64,000 bases of DNA from contig NZ_AZER01000008.1 of assembly GCF_001436045.1 (NCBI RefSeq), forward strand, positions 34,130 through 98,129. The letters run 5' to 3'. Shown piece by piece: positions 50,437 through 57,740 of the stretch. The DNA comes from Limosilactobacillus frumenti DSM 13145. GTDB taxonomy: Bacteria; Bacillota; Bacilli; Lactobacillales; Lactobacillaceae. The notes beneath the pieces are model-generated. The model worked only from the letters and a program-made list of their open reading frames with translations. It was not told the origin of the DNA and ran no database searches. The translations under genes were made by a program, and so were the position numbers. Numbering within the stretch: position 1 is the stretch's first letter; every line of letters begins with the position of its first letter.

Positions 50437-52257
50437 ATGTGTGGAATTGTTGGTGTGACTGGGACTAAAAATAGTCTGTCAATCTTAATCAATGGATTAA
50501 AACGACTGGAATATCGTGGGTATGATTCAGCTGGGGTTTATGTGAATGATAATAATGGACATGATTATTTGGTCAAGCGTCCGGGACGGATTAGTAACCT
50601 TGAAGCAGCATTGACTGATGATGTTCATGGAGTGTCTGGAATCGGCCATACCCGTTGGGCAACTCATGGTGAACCAAGTGAAGCTAATGCTCATCCTCAA
50701 TATTCATCAGACAAGCGCTTCTATCTTGTTCACAATGGTGTGATTGAAAACTATGCACAGTTAAAAACCAATTACCTTTCAGGTGTTCACTTTGCTAGTC
50801 AAACGGATACGGAAGTAATTGTCCAATTAGTAGATAAATTTGTGGTTGATGGCCACTTGACTACTAAGGAAGCCTTATTAAAGGTTCTCAAGTTGATCAG
50901 CCCTGATTCTTCATACGCCTTTGTTTTAATGGATAAGGAACAACCTGATACTTTGTTTGTTGCCAAAAACAAGAGTCCATTATTGGTTGGTGTTGCTGAC
51001 GGGTATAACATGGTTGGTTCAGATGCCACTTCTATGCTGAAACAAACGAACGAATTCTTGGAATTGGATGACCATGAATTAGTCATTGTTAAGCCTGACT
51101 CAATTGAGATTGAAGACTTTGATGGTAACCAAAAGCACCGGGATACCTTCACCGTTGATATGGATCCCAATGCTGCCGATAAGGGTGCATATCCATACTA
51201 CATGTTGAAAGAAATCGATGAACAACCAGCTGTTATGCGGAAGATTGTTCAAAAATACTTTGATGAAAACGGTCAGCCAAAGATCGATGAAGACCTGTTG
51301 AAGTCAATGGCCGCTGCTGATCACCTGTACATTGTCGGTGCCGGAACTAGTTACCATGCTGGTTTAATTGGTGCACGAATTTTTGAAAAGTTAGTCGGTG
51401 TACCAACTTCTGTTCATATTTCATCAGAATTTGCTTACGAACAACCATTACTATCCAAAAAGCCATTCTTTATCTTCTTGAGTCAGAGTGGTGAAACGGC
51501 CGATAGTCGTGAAGTATTGGTTCACGTAAATGAAAACAAGTGGCCAAGTTTGACCATTACTAATGTTGACAAGTCGACGCTATCTCGTGAAGCGACATTT
51601 ACTGAATTACTTTATGCGGGTCCTGAAATTGCGGTAGCCTCAACCAAGGCTTACACTGCTCAAATTGCGGTCGAAGCTGTTTTAGCTAAAGCCCTTGGGG
51701 AATACATGGACAAACCGGCTGCTCGTGAATTTGATGTTAAGCACCAATTAGGTTTGGTCGCTAATGGTATGCAGTCATTAACTGACAGCAAAGGGATCAT
51801 GAAAGACTTGTCTGATAAGTACCTTTCTAAGACACGGAATGCCTTTTACATTGGTCGGGGAATTGACTGGTCCGTTTCACTAGAGGCAGCACTAAAGCTG
51901 AAGGAAATCTCGTATGTCCAAGCTGAAGGATTTGCTTCTGGGGAATTGAAACACGGTACGATTGCCTTAATTGAAAAGGGTACTCCAGTGATCGGCATTA
52001 TCACGCAAGATCGGACTGCTGGATTAACACGGAGTAACTTGGAAGAAACTCAAGCTCGTGGATCCAACGCCCTGACGATTGTTTCACGGCATTTGGCTCA
52101 AGATGGTGATAACATCCTGTTACCAGATGTTGATGAACTGTTAACCCCATTGCTGAGTGTTGTACCAGCTCAATTATTGGCTTACTACACTAGTTTAGGG
52201 AAGGGACTGGATGTTGATAAACCACGGAACTTGGCTAAGTCAGTTACAGTTCAATAA
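50437..52257 (+). CDS. glmS: Glutamine-fructose-6-phosphate aminotransferase
   Basis: GlmS makes glucosamine 6-phosphate, the first step to UDP-GlcNAc. The 606-residue protein has the N-terminal glutaminase with nucleophile Cys2 (MCGIVG), GHTRWATHGEPSEANAHPQ, and two SIS domains (GAGTSYHAG, SQSGETADSREV). ATG 50437 is required so that the cysteine becomes N-terminal; the upstream ATG at 50428 would bury it. AAGGGATG precedes. Its own promoter separates it from glmM. Confidence 0.97.
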   Translation: MCGIVGVTGTKNSLSILINGLKRLEYRGYDSAGVYVNDNNGHDYLVKRPGRISNLEAALTDDVHGVSGIGHTRWATHGEPSEANAHPQYSSDKRFYLVHNGVIENYAQLKTNYLSGVHFASQTDTEVIVQLVDKFVVDGHLTTKEALLKVLKLISPDSSYAFVLMDKEQPDTLFVAKNKSPLLVGVADGYNMVGSDATSMLKQTNEFLELDDHELVIVKPDSIEIEDFDGNQKHRDTFTVDMDPNAADKGAYPYYMLKEIDEQPAVMRKIVQKYFDENGQPKIDEDLLKSMAAADHLYIVGAGTSYHAGLIGARIFEKLVGVPTSVHISSEFAYEQPLLSKKPFFIFLSQSGETADSREVLVHVNENKWPSLTITNVDKSTLSREATFTELLYAGPEIAVASTKAYTAQIAVEAVLAKALGEYMDKPAAREFDVKHQLGLVANGMQSLTDSKGIMKDLSDKYLSKTRNAFYIGRGIDWSVSLEAALKLKEISYVQAEGFASGELKHGTIALIEKGTPVIGIITQDRTAGLTRSNLEETQARGSNALTIVSRHLAQDGDNILLPDVDELLTPLLSVVPAQLLAYYTSLGKGLDVDKPRNLAKSVTVQ

Positions 52258-52264
52258 TCAGATT

Positions 52265-52297
52265 AGAGAAGTGCTGATAGACACTTCTCTTTTTTTA
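52265..52297 (+). terminator. Terminator after glmS
   Basis: AGAGAAGTG and CACTTCTCT form a perfect 9-bp stem around an 8-nt loop, followed by eight T. Confidence 0.93.
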
Positions 52298-52362
52298 GTA
52301 ATTTTTGTGAGCAAAAACTTGCAATATTAATGAAATTGATTGGTAAATTATCGTAAAAACTC

Positions 52363-52391
52363 TTGACACCGGTATATGAAACCGCTATCAT
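52363..52391 (+). promoter_or_regulatory. Strong promoter of a candidate small RNA
   Basis: Consensus TTGACA, a 17-bp spacer and TATCAT. Expected transcription start is near 52398. Confidence 0.75.
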
Positions 52392-52397
52392 AATGTT

Positions 52398-52480
52398 TGT
52401 AAGGTATTTAAGTATTTACCTTCTAATCAATTCTCTTTCTCTCTTATGCCAATCATCGCCAACCTGGCGGTGATTTTTTT
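52398..52480 (+). ncRNA. Candidate small RNA or attenuated leader, about 83 nt
   Basis: Between the promoter and a strong terminator (AATCATCGCC with GGCGGTGATT, then a T run to 52480) lies a short transcript with a 5' hairpin AAGGTA/TACCTT and a pyrimidine-rich middle (CTCTTTCTCTCTT). It contains no start codon with a ribosome site. It could be a free small RNA or an attenuator for the 103-residue gene 34 bp downstream. Ends are inferred. Confidence 0.55.
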
Positions 52481-52513
52481 GTTAAAATATATAACGGAAA
52501 GGGAGCGGATAGA

Positions 52514-52825
52514 TTGGAAGAACAACACGAAGTTTTAACATTAATTGAGGAAATTACTCGTAATGATGGTAGTAAATATTACGAAATTGGTAATATGGTT
52601 CAAAATGGGCGAGCAGAACTAGCTGCTGAACGAGGTTATATTAAGGAAGTTCGTATTCTCCAACTTAATATTCCGCATTCACGAAATGTTATTAAATATG
52701 AGCATTTTATCAACACTCATTATAAGATGCAGGATGAATCAATGGACCACTGGGAAGAATGGAAGCGAACCCCTGAAGCTGATGCCGTTGTCAAAGAAAT
52801 TTTAAAAGAAAATCATATTGGATAA
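52514..52825 (+). CDS. 103-residue soluble protein of unknown function
   Basis: The protein is acidic, without membrane segments or a signal peptide, and I recognise no family. It begins MEEQHEVLTLIEEITRN and its second half carries HYKMQDESMDHWEEWKR, probably helical. TTG start, placed after AAAGGGAG. The nearest upstream promoter is the one before the candidate small RNA, which would have to be read through a terminator. A clear terminator follows. Nothing in the context suggests a role. Confidence 0.7.
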   Translation: MEEQHEVLTLIEEITRNDGSKYYEIGNMVQNGRAELAAERGYIKEVRILQLNIPHSRNVIKYEHFINTHYKMQDESMDHWEEWKRTPEADAVVKEILKENHIG

Positions 52826-52834
52826 TCAACCAAA

Positions 52835-52880
52835 ACAGGAATGAGGAAGTGGTCATTAATCCTCATTCCTGTTATTTGTT
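52835..52880 (+). terminator. Terminator after the 103-residue gene
   Basis: ACAGGAATGAGGA and TCCTCATTCCTGT form a perfect 13-bp stem around a 12-nt loop, then TATTTGTTT. Confidence 0.85.
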
Positions 52881-52898
52881 TAAAAAATAGAATTAACC

Positions 52899-52927
52899 TA
52901 GACACTAAGCGTTTAAGTACCTAAAAT
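52899..52927 (+). promoter_or_regulatory. Candidate oatA promoter
   Basis: TAGACA and TAAAAT are separated by 17 bp, about 35 bp before the oatA start. Confidence 0.55.
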
Positions 52928-52961
52928 AGGATGAGTAAACTTACTATTGGGGGATGCCGGG

Positions 52962-54821
52962 ATGAAAAATGAAATTGACTTCAGCACACATCACCGAACA
53001 AAACACGTGACGGGGATTGACGGCCTACGAACAATTGCTGTAATTGCCGTAATTATTTACCACCTAGTTCCAAATCAGCTCGCAGGTGGTTATTTAGGTG
53101 TTCCCTTATTTCTGTTAATTTCTGGTTATTTTATTAGTTATCAGTTTAGTCGGCGGTTAAAATATCGACTACCAGTTCATTTAATGGCTTTTTATCAGCG
53201 TCGTTTTAAACGCCTTTATCCAGTCCTTATTGCGATGTTGTTAATGACGACCGCATATATGACTCTTTTTGCTAGGGAACTTTTGCATCAGATTCGCGTA
53301 ATTGTGGTGACCAACCTTCTCTGGGTTTATAACTGGTGGGAAATCGGTCATGGTCAATCGTACTTTGATCAATTTGGTGGTCAGTCACCGTTTACCCATT
53401 TATGGACGTTGGGTGTAGAAGCTCAATTTTATTTGATTTTCCCATTGTTATTAATTGCCTTGTTTAAAGTCTTTAAACGTCAGGTAATCGTACGGCGGAT
53501 CATTATGGGGTTGGCAATTTTGTCAGCAGTTGAGATGGCATTGTTGTACCAGCCTGATAATATCAACCGGATTTATTACGGAACTGATACCCGAGCCTTT
53601 TCTTTGTTACTAGGAGCTTGGTTAGGGTTGGCCTGGCCGTTAGATAACCTGAATGCGCATGCTCCACGACAAACTCAACAATTACTTGATGGGGTAGGCA
53701 TTGTCGCCTTAATAGTAACGATCATTAGCTTCTTTGTTGCTAATGGTCAAGCTAGTTCGACTTATCATGGTGCAATGTTTGCCTATAGTTTTGTGGGGAT
53801 GATTTGGTTAGCGACGATCCTTCATCCGGCTGGGCATATGAACCAGTGGTTGACTAATCCAGTTTTCACTTGGTTTGGTCAACGCTCATATGGCATTTAT
53901 GTTTATCAGCTGCCCGTAATGATTTTTTACGAACGTGCAATCAAGGTCGGCTACCATCCTGTTATCTCGGCAATTGAAGAAGTAGCGCTGATTTTAATAA
54001 TTTCCGAGTTATCATACCAGTTGATTGAGCGGCCAATTGCCCGTATCCACTGGAATGATTGGTTAGTAGTTGTCAAGAATCGGCTGAGGGTTCCACCTTT
54101 CCATTGGTTGGCATGGCTAACGACTGTCCTGACGATTGCGGTTACTGCTACAGCAATCACTGGCTTGTGTTTGCCTGATCGGGCACCGAAGCCTACGGCC
54201 GTCCAAAAGAAGATTGAACATAATGCGGATAAAACGAAGGACCACAATCAACAGCTTGCTAAGGGGAAAGACGTCAAAACAGCAGATGTCAGCACTATTC
54301 AAAAGCAGTTTACCTTGACCAAACGTGAAGCTCGCCAAGCGCGTACGTTAGAAGTGACAGCGGTTGGTGATTCGGTGATGGAAGATGCTGCTGATAGTAT
54401 TTAAAAGATCATTCCGCATGCATATGTGGACGCACAAGTTGGTCGACAAGGGAGTGCTACTCCGGCGGTTTTAAAGAAATTAAAGAGTAGTGGTAACCTT
54501 CATAAAATTGTCATATTAAACCTGGGTAATAATGGGCCCATGACTAAGCAGACTAGCGATCAGATTCTTGATGCTATTGGGAGCGGCCATCAGATTTATT
54601 GGGTAACGGCTCACGTCCCAACTAAGACCTGGCAACAGCAAGTCAATCGCCAAATAAGGGACTTAGCTAAACACCACACGAACGTTCATGTTGTTGACTG
54701 GTATACTGCTAGCCAAGGACACGATGATTGGTTTGCTAAAGATCATGTTCATATGGATCAAGAGGGAAATGTTCACTATGCTCGACTGATTGTCAAAACT
54801 ATTTTGAAAGATCAGCATTAG
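52962..54821 (+). pseudogene. oatA: oatA-like peptidoglycan O-acetyltransferase broken by an in-frame stop
   Basis: The frame encodes an acyltransferase-3 domain with about ten or eleven membrane segments (residues 15-400, opening with GIDGLRTIAVIAVIIYHL), a basic linker, and an extracellular SGNH domain. Codon 481 (54402-54404) is TAA; the same frame then runs on with clear homology to the natural stop at 54821, for a would-be 619 residues, the OatA length. The stop falls after the SGNH serine block (GDSVMEDAADSI) and before the DHVHMDQ Asp/His block, so the catalytic site is split. No ribosome site lies after the stop. One A-to-T change (AAA to TAA) explains it. OatA acetylates muramic acid and gives lysozyme resistance. 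Confidence 0.88.
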
Positions 54822-54833
54822 GGGGGCACAGTT

Positions 54834-55286
54834 GTGATGAAAACTGATGAAGAACTTCTGGATCAAGCAATCGACCTTTACCTGTCAGCACTGAAGGGAT
54901 TAGGAAGTTTTGTGTCGCAGCCTTCTGCTGAGTATCATTTGTCATTTGAACAGTATTTAATCCTGCGAACTATTGTTAATCATCCAAAAGTGAAATTGAT
55001 GGATATTGCCCACGAGCGACATGTAACCAGGAGTGCGGTGTCGCGCCAACTCAAAATTCTCTTAAAGAATGGTTATGTAAAGCAAACTGCTGATCCAGCA
55101 GACCACCGGAAAATGTTTTTAACGAGTACGGAAAAGGGAACCACCGTTGAAAAGAAGGTTCGTCGATTGGTGGTGCGGCGCTTTTCATCATGGCTAAATA
55201 CCTTTGGTCAAGAGCGGGGAGCACAATTATTAGCCTTGCTAGCCGATTTTGATCAACAGATTGTTCAAGCCAACAATAATGACTGA
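54834..55286 (+). CDS. MarR family transcriptional regulator
   Basis: The 150-residue protein has the MarR winged helix-turn-helix: LMDIAHERHVTRSAVSRQLKILLKNGYV (about 46-73) followed by the wing ADPADHRKMFLTSTEKG. It starts 12 bp after the oatA stop behind GGGGGGC, so it should be cotranscribed with oatA and the HAD gene. GTG 54834 and ATG 54837 are both possible starts. Its target is unknown; the operon it sits in is the first place to look. Confidence 0.9.
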   Translation: MMKTDEELLDQAIDLYLSALKGLGSFVSQPSAEYHLSFEQYLILRTIVNHPKVKLMDIAHERHVTRSAVSRQLKILLKNGYVKQTADPADHRKMFLTSTEKGTTVEKKVRRLVVRRFSSWLNTFGQERGAQLLALLADFDQQIVQANNND

Positions 55287-55303
55287 AGGGAGTTATTAGA
55301 ATA

Positions 55304-56110
55304 ATGATTAAGATGATCGCTTTAGATTTAGACAATACCTTATTGAACAGCAACAAAGAGATCAGCTCACGTAATGAACAAGTTCTTAAAAAATTACATT
55401 CCCAGGGGATTCATGTGGTGTTATGTACTGGCCGACCAATTAATGCGATCTGGCCATTAATTGAACAACTTGGACTGACCCAGCCGAATGACTATACGAT
55501 TACCTTTAATGGGGGTCTGGTAATTAATAATGTAACGAAGGAACACCTATTTGAACTAGGAATGAGTCGCCAGGATCTTCAGCCATTATTTGATTATGTC
55601 CATCGTCACCAGATCCCATTAGACGCATTGGACTTTGAACGGGTATATGAATTGACTGATCAGCCGCGGTCCATTTATAAGACAGTTTTGAAAAATATTG
55701 AATTTACGGACTCGACCACTGCTGACTTACCAAACCATACTTTCAGTAAAGCGGTAATGGCTATTCCAGCTGACCAGCTTAGTACCATTATTAAGCACCT
55801 ACCAGAAAAACTATTGCGTCATTACCATGCGGTGCAATCACAGCCAATGATTATGGAATTTCTTCCAAAAAAGGTGAATAAAGCAGTTGGGCTAAAGGCC
55901 CTCCTGAATCACTTTAACCTGACCTTTGATAACTTGATGACCTTTGGGGATGCCGACAATGATCTTGAAATGATTGAGGCTGCCGCCCAGGGAATTGTGA
56001 TGGCGAATGGGTTGCCGGAAGTCAAAAAAGCAGCCACAGCGATTACCGATTCCAATGATCAGGATGGAGTAGCCACGTATTGTGAGCATTTCTTTGCAAC
56101 ATTATTGTAA
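55304..56110 (+). CDS. Cof-type HAD phosphatase
   Basis: The 268-residue protein is a class IIB HAD hydrolase: nucleophile motif DLDNTLLNS at 7-15, CTGRP, a Cof-type cap in the middle, the lysine in KKVNKAVGLKAL and the metal site TFGDADNDLEMIEAA. Such enzymes dephosphorylate sugar phosphates or flavin precursors with broad specificity. It follows the MarR gene by 17 bp and ends at a strong terminator. Confidence 0.92.
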   Translation: MIKMIALDLDNTLLNSNKEISSRNEQVLKKLHSQGIHVVLCTGRPINAIWPLIEQLGLTQPNDYTITFNGGLVINNVTKEHLFELGMSRQDLQPLFDYVHRHQIPLDALDFERVYELTDQPRSIYKTVLKNIEFTDSTTADLPNHTFSKAVMAIPADQLSTIIKHLPEKLLRHYHAVQSQPMIMEFLPKKVNKAVGLKALLNHFNLTFDNLMTFGDADNDLEMIEAAAQGIVMANGLPEVKKAATAITDSNDQDGVATYCEHFFATLL

Positions 56111-56132
56111 TAAAAGTACGGTTTAAGTATTA

Positions 56133-56180
56133 AAAAAGCACTAAATTAAGGTGGATAACAACTTAATTTAGTGCTTTTTG
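56133..56180 (+). terminator. Terminator after the HAD gene
   Basis: A perfect 18-bp stem (AAAAAGCACTAAATTAAG with its complement at 56162-56179) around an 11-nt loop. Confidence 0.93.
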
Positions 56181-56296
56181 ACGTTCATTAACCGGCTAAA
56201 AGATTGTTTTTAGGCTTTGTTAAAATCGATTCAATGTTGATAGAACGGGGAATCATTATTGATTGTTCAGCTAAGCACAAAACATGTTTCGACAAA

Positions 56297-56313
56297 TTTA
56301 CAATCATTTACCA
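56297..56313 (-). promoter_or_regulatory. Possible WalR-type box upstream of the LysM gene
   Basis: On the minus strand TGGTAA-N5-TGTAAA matches the WalR direct repeat TGTWAH-N5-TGTWAH at 11 of 12 defined positions. The 56180-56416 region otherwise holds no clear promoter or gene. Confidence 0.3.
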
Positions 56314-56416
56314 ATTTGCCCAGAATCGCAAGGTTGTTGTCATCTGCTTGTAATATGGACCGTGTACTATAAGCACTGTTGAATATGAAGAACGAAACAA
56401 AGGATGGTTTATATTT

Positions 56417-56983
56417 ATGATTTCTAAGAAGAACTTTGCTAAAGTGTCAGCCGCTGTGCTTGGTGCTGTTGCATTGGGAACAGCTGCCAATGTTGTTTCT
56501 GCTAATGCGGACACTGTCTACACGGTTAAGAGTGGCGACACACTTTCAAGTATTTCTTTCAAGTTTAATAAAGATAACAGCCTCGTAAATAAGATCGCTC
56601 AAAAGAATAACATTAGCGACATCAACAAAATTTATGTTGGAGAAAAATTGCTAATTAAGAGTGATGGTGAGATCCAACCGGTTTCAGACCAAAATAGTAA
56701 TAATGGTAGCAAAACCAATAGTAACAATAATAGTCAAGCGGCAAGTACTAATTTGAGCAGTCAAGAACAAGCTGCAAAGGATTGGATTGCTTACCATGAA
56801 TCTCGTGGCCAATACAATGTTACCAATGGTCAATACATTGGGAAGTATCAACTCTCTGCTTCTTACTTAAATGGTGATTACTCCCCTGCTAACCAAGAAC
56901 GGGTAGCAGATCAATACGTTGCTAGTCGTTACGGTTCTTGGGTAAATGCCCAACAACACTGGATGGCTAACGGTTGGTACTAG
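56417..56983 (+). CDS. Secreted LysM protein with Apf-like C-terminal domain
   Basis: The 188-residue precursor has a signal peptide (about 1-32, cleavage after VSANA), one LysM domain (YTVKSGDTLSSISFKF at 35-50, to about 80), an Asn/Ser-rich linker and a C-terminal domain of the aggregation-promoting-factor type (WIAYHESRGQYNVTNGQYIG, ending QHWMANGWY). The glutamate in YHESRG sits where transglycosylase-like domains place the catalytic acid, so weak muralytic activity is plausible. The protein should bind the wall non-covalently. AAAGGATG precedes the ATG, and a terminator follows. Confidence 0.9.
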   Translation: MISKKNFAKVSAAVLGAVALGTAANVVSANADTVYTVKSGDTLSSISFKFNKDNSLVNKIAQKNNISDINKIYVGEKLLIKSDGEIQPVSDQNSNNGSKTNSNNNSQAASTNLSSQEQAAKDWIAYHESRGQYNVTNGQYIGKYQLSASYLNGDYSPANQERVADQYVASRYGSWVNAQQHWMANGWY

Positions 56984-57024
56984 GATTAATATGATCAGAA
57001 GATAGAAAATGCAATAAGGGATCG

Positions 57025-57062
57025 TTAGTGTCCACGAATAGTACACTAGCGGTCTTTTTTGT
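57025..57062 (+). terminator. Terminator after the LysM gene
   Basis: CGTTAGTGT and ACACTAGCG form a 9-bp stem with one G-U pair around an 11-nt loop, followed by TCTTTTTT. Confidence 0.88.
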
Positions 57063-57147
57063 ATTTACTGCTTAGGGAAATTATCATCATTGATGCGTTT
57101 TAGTGGTAACTAGGAGCTAGTATGATACAATAATACTGTTCCGTTTT

Positions 57148-57519
57148 GGGGATGTTTTTTGGATTCGACAGGTATAGGTCGAGTTTCAATTGCGTTTCGA
57201 AGGTTGCGACTTCGTAAAAACGCTCAGTTTTAAATTATAACTGCAAACAATAATTCAAACGCTTACGCATACGCTGCCTAACAAGTAGCGCGCGTAGATC
57301 CAAGTCGGGTTCGTCCATGATGCGACTTTGGGTTTCATATTTAGTGGACTACGCTTCTTGTTCCCGTTTGAAATAGGAAGAAGAGATTCATCAAGCTAGC
57401 TAATCATGGTTGCCTTGCTCAACGGCGTTTTGGTTAGTGAACTTCAAATAGCTGAGCTACGAACGTAGAGATTGAAATGGCGATATGCTTGGACACGGGT
57501 TCGACTCCCGTCATCTCCA
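57148..57519 (+). ncRNA. ssrA: Transfer-messenger RNA (tmRNA)
   Basis: The 372-nt RNA begins GGGGATG and ends CATCTCC plus A, which pair as the acceptor stem, and keeps GGATTCGACAGG and the T arm GGGTTCGACTCCC. The tag frame at 57243-57281 reads ANNNSNAYAYAA and stop, so rescued proteins would carry A-ANNNSNAYAYAA. The hydrophobic end AYAA is a normal ClpXP signal. An extended -10 (TGATACAAT) lies at 57123-57131. SmpB, RNase R and ClpP, its partners, are all in this window. Confidence 0.97.
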
Positions 57520-57527
57520 TATTGTTT

Positions 57528-57576
57528 AAGTTGTCTTTATACCTTAATGTATTGGTATAAAGACAACTTTTTTATT
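57528..57576 (+). terminator. Terminator after ssrA
   Basis: A perfect 16-bp stem (AAGTTGTCTTTATACC with GGTATAAAGACAACTT) around a 10-nt loop, followed by a T run. Confidence 0.95.
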
Positions 57577-57671
57577 ACGATAAATTAAATCGTATTATAT
57601 AACGGTAAAGAAAAGCAACTCGTGAATTTTATAATATAGATAATGTGAATAGCATCAATTATTGTTAGTAG

Positions 57672-57711
57672 TGCTATAATGCAGCTGTATGGCTATAAGT
57701 TAATTTTAACT
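57672..57711 (+). promoter_or_regulatory. Promoter and palindrome before the LPxTG gene
   Basis: An extended -10 TGCTATAAT (57672-57680) is followed at about +11 to +24 by the 14-bp perfect palindrome AGTTAATTTTAACT (57698-57711), a possible repressor site. Confidence 0.5.
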
Positions 57712-57740
57712 AGTCTGGGAAATCAAGGGAGGATTTATTA

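Noticed and set aside
52391..52472. 26-codon frame inside the candidate small RNA that could be a type I toxin
   Set aside because: Its ATG overlaps the promoter -10 region, has no ribosome site, and the peptide does not resemble Fst-like toxins.
54426..54821. Independent gene for the SGNH C-terminal half
   Set aside because: The GTG at 54426 lacks a ribosome site and the segment is in frame with oatA, so it is the tail of a broken gene.
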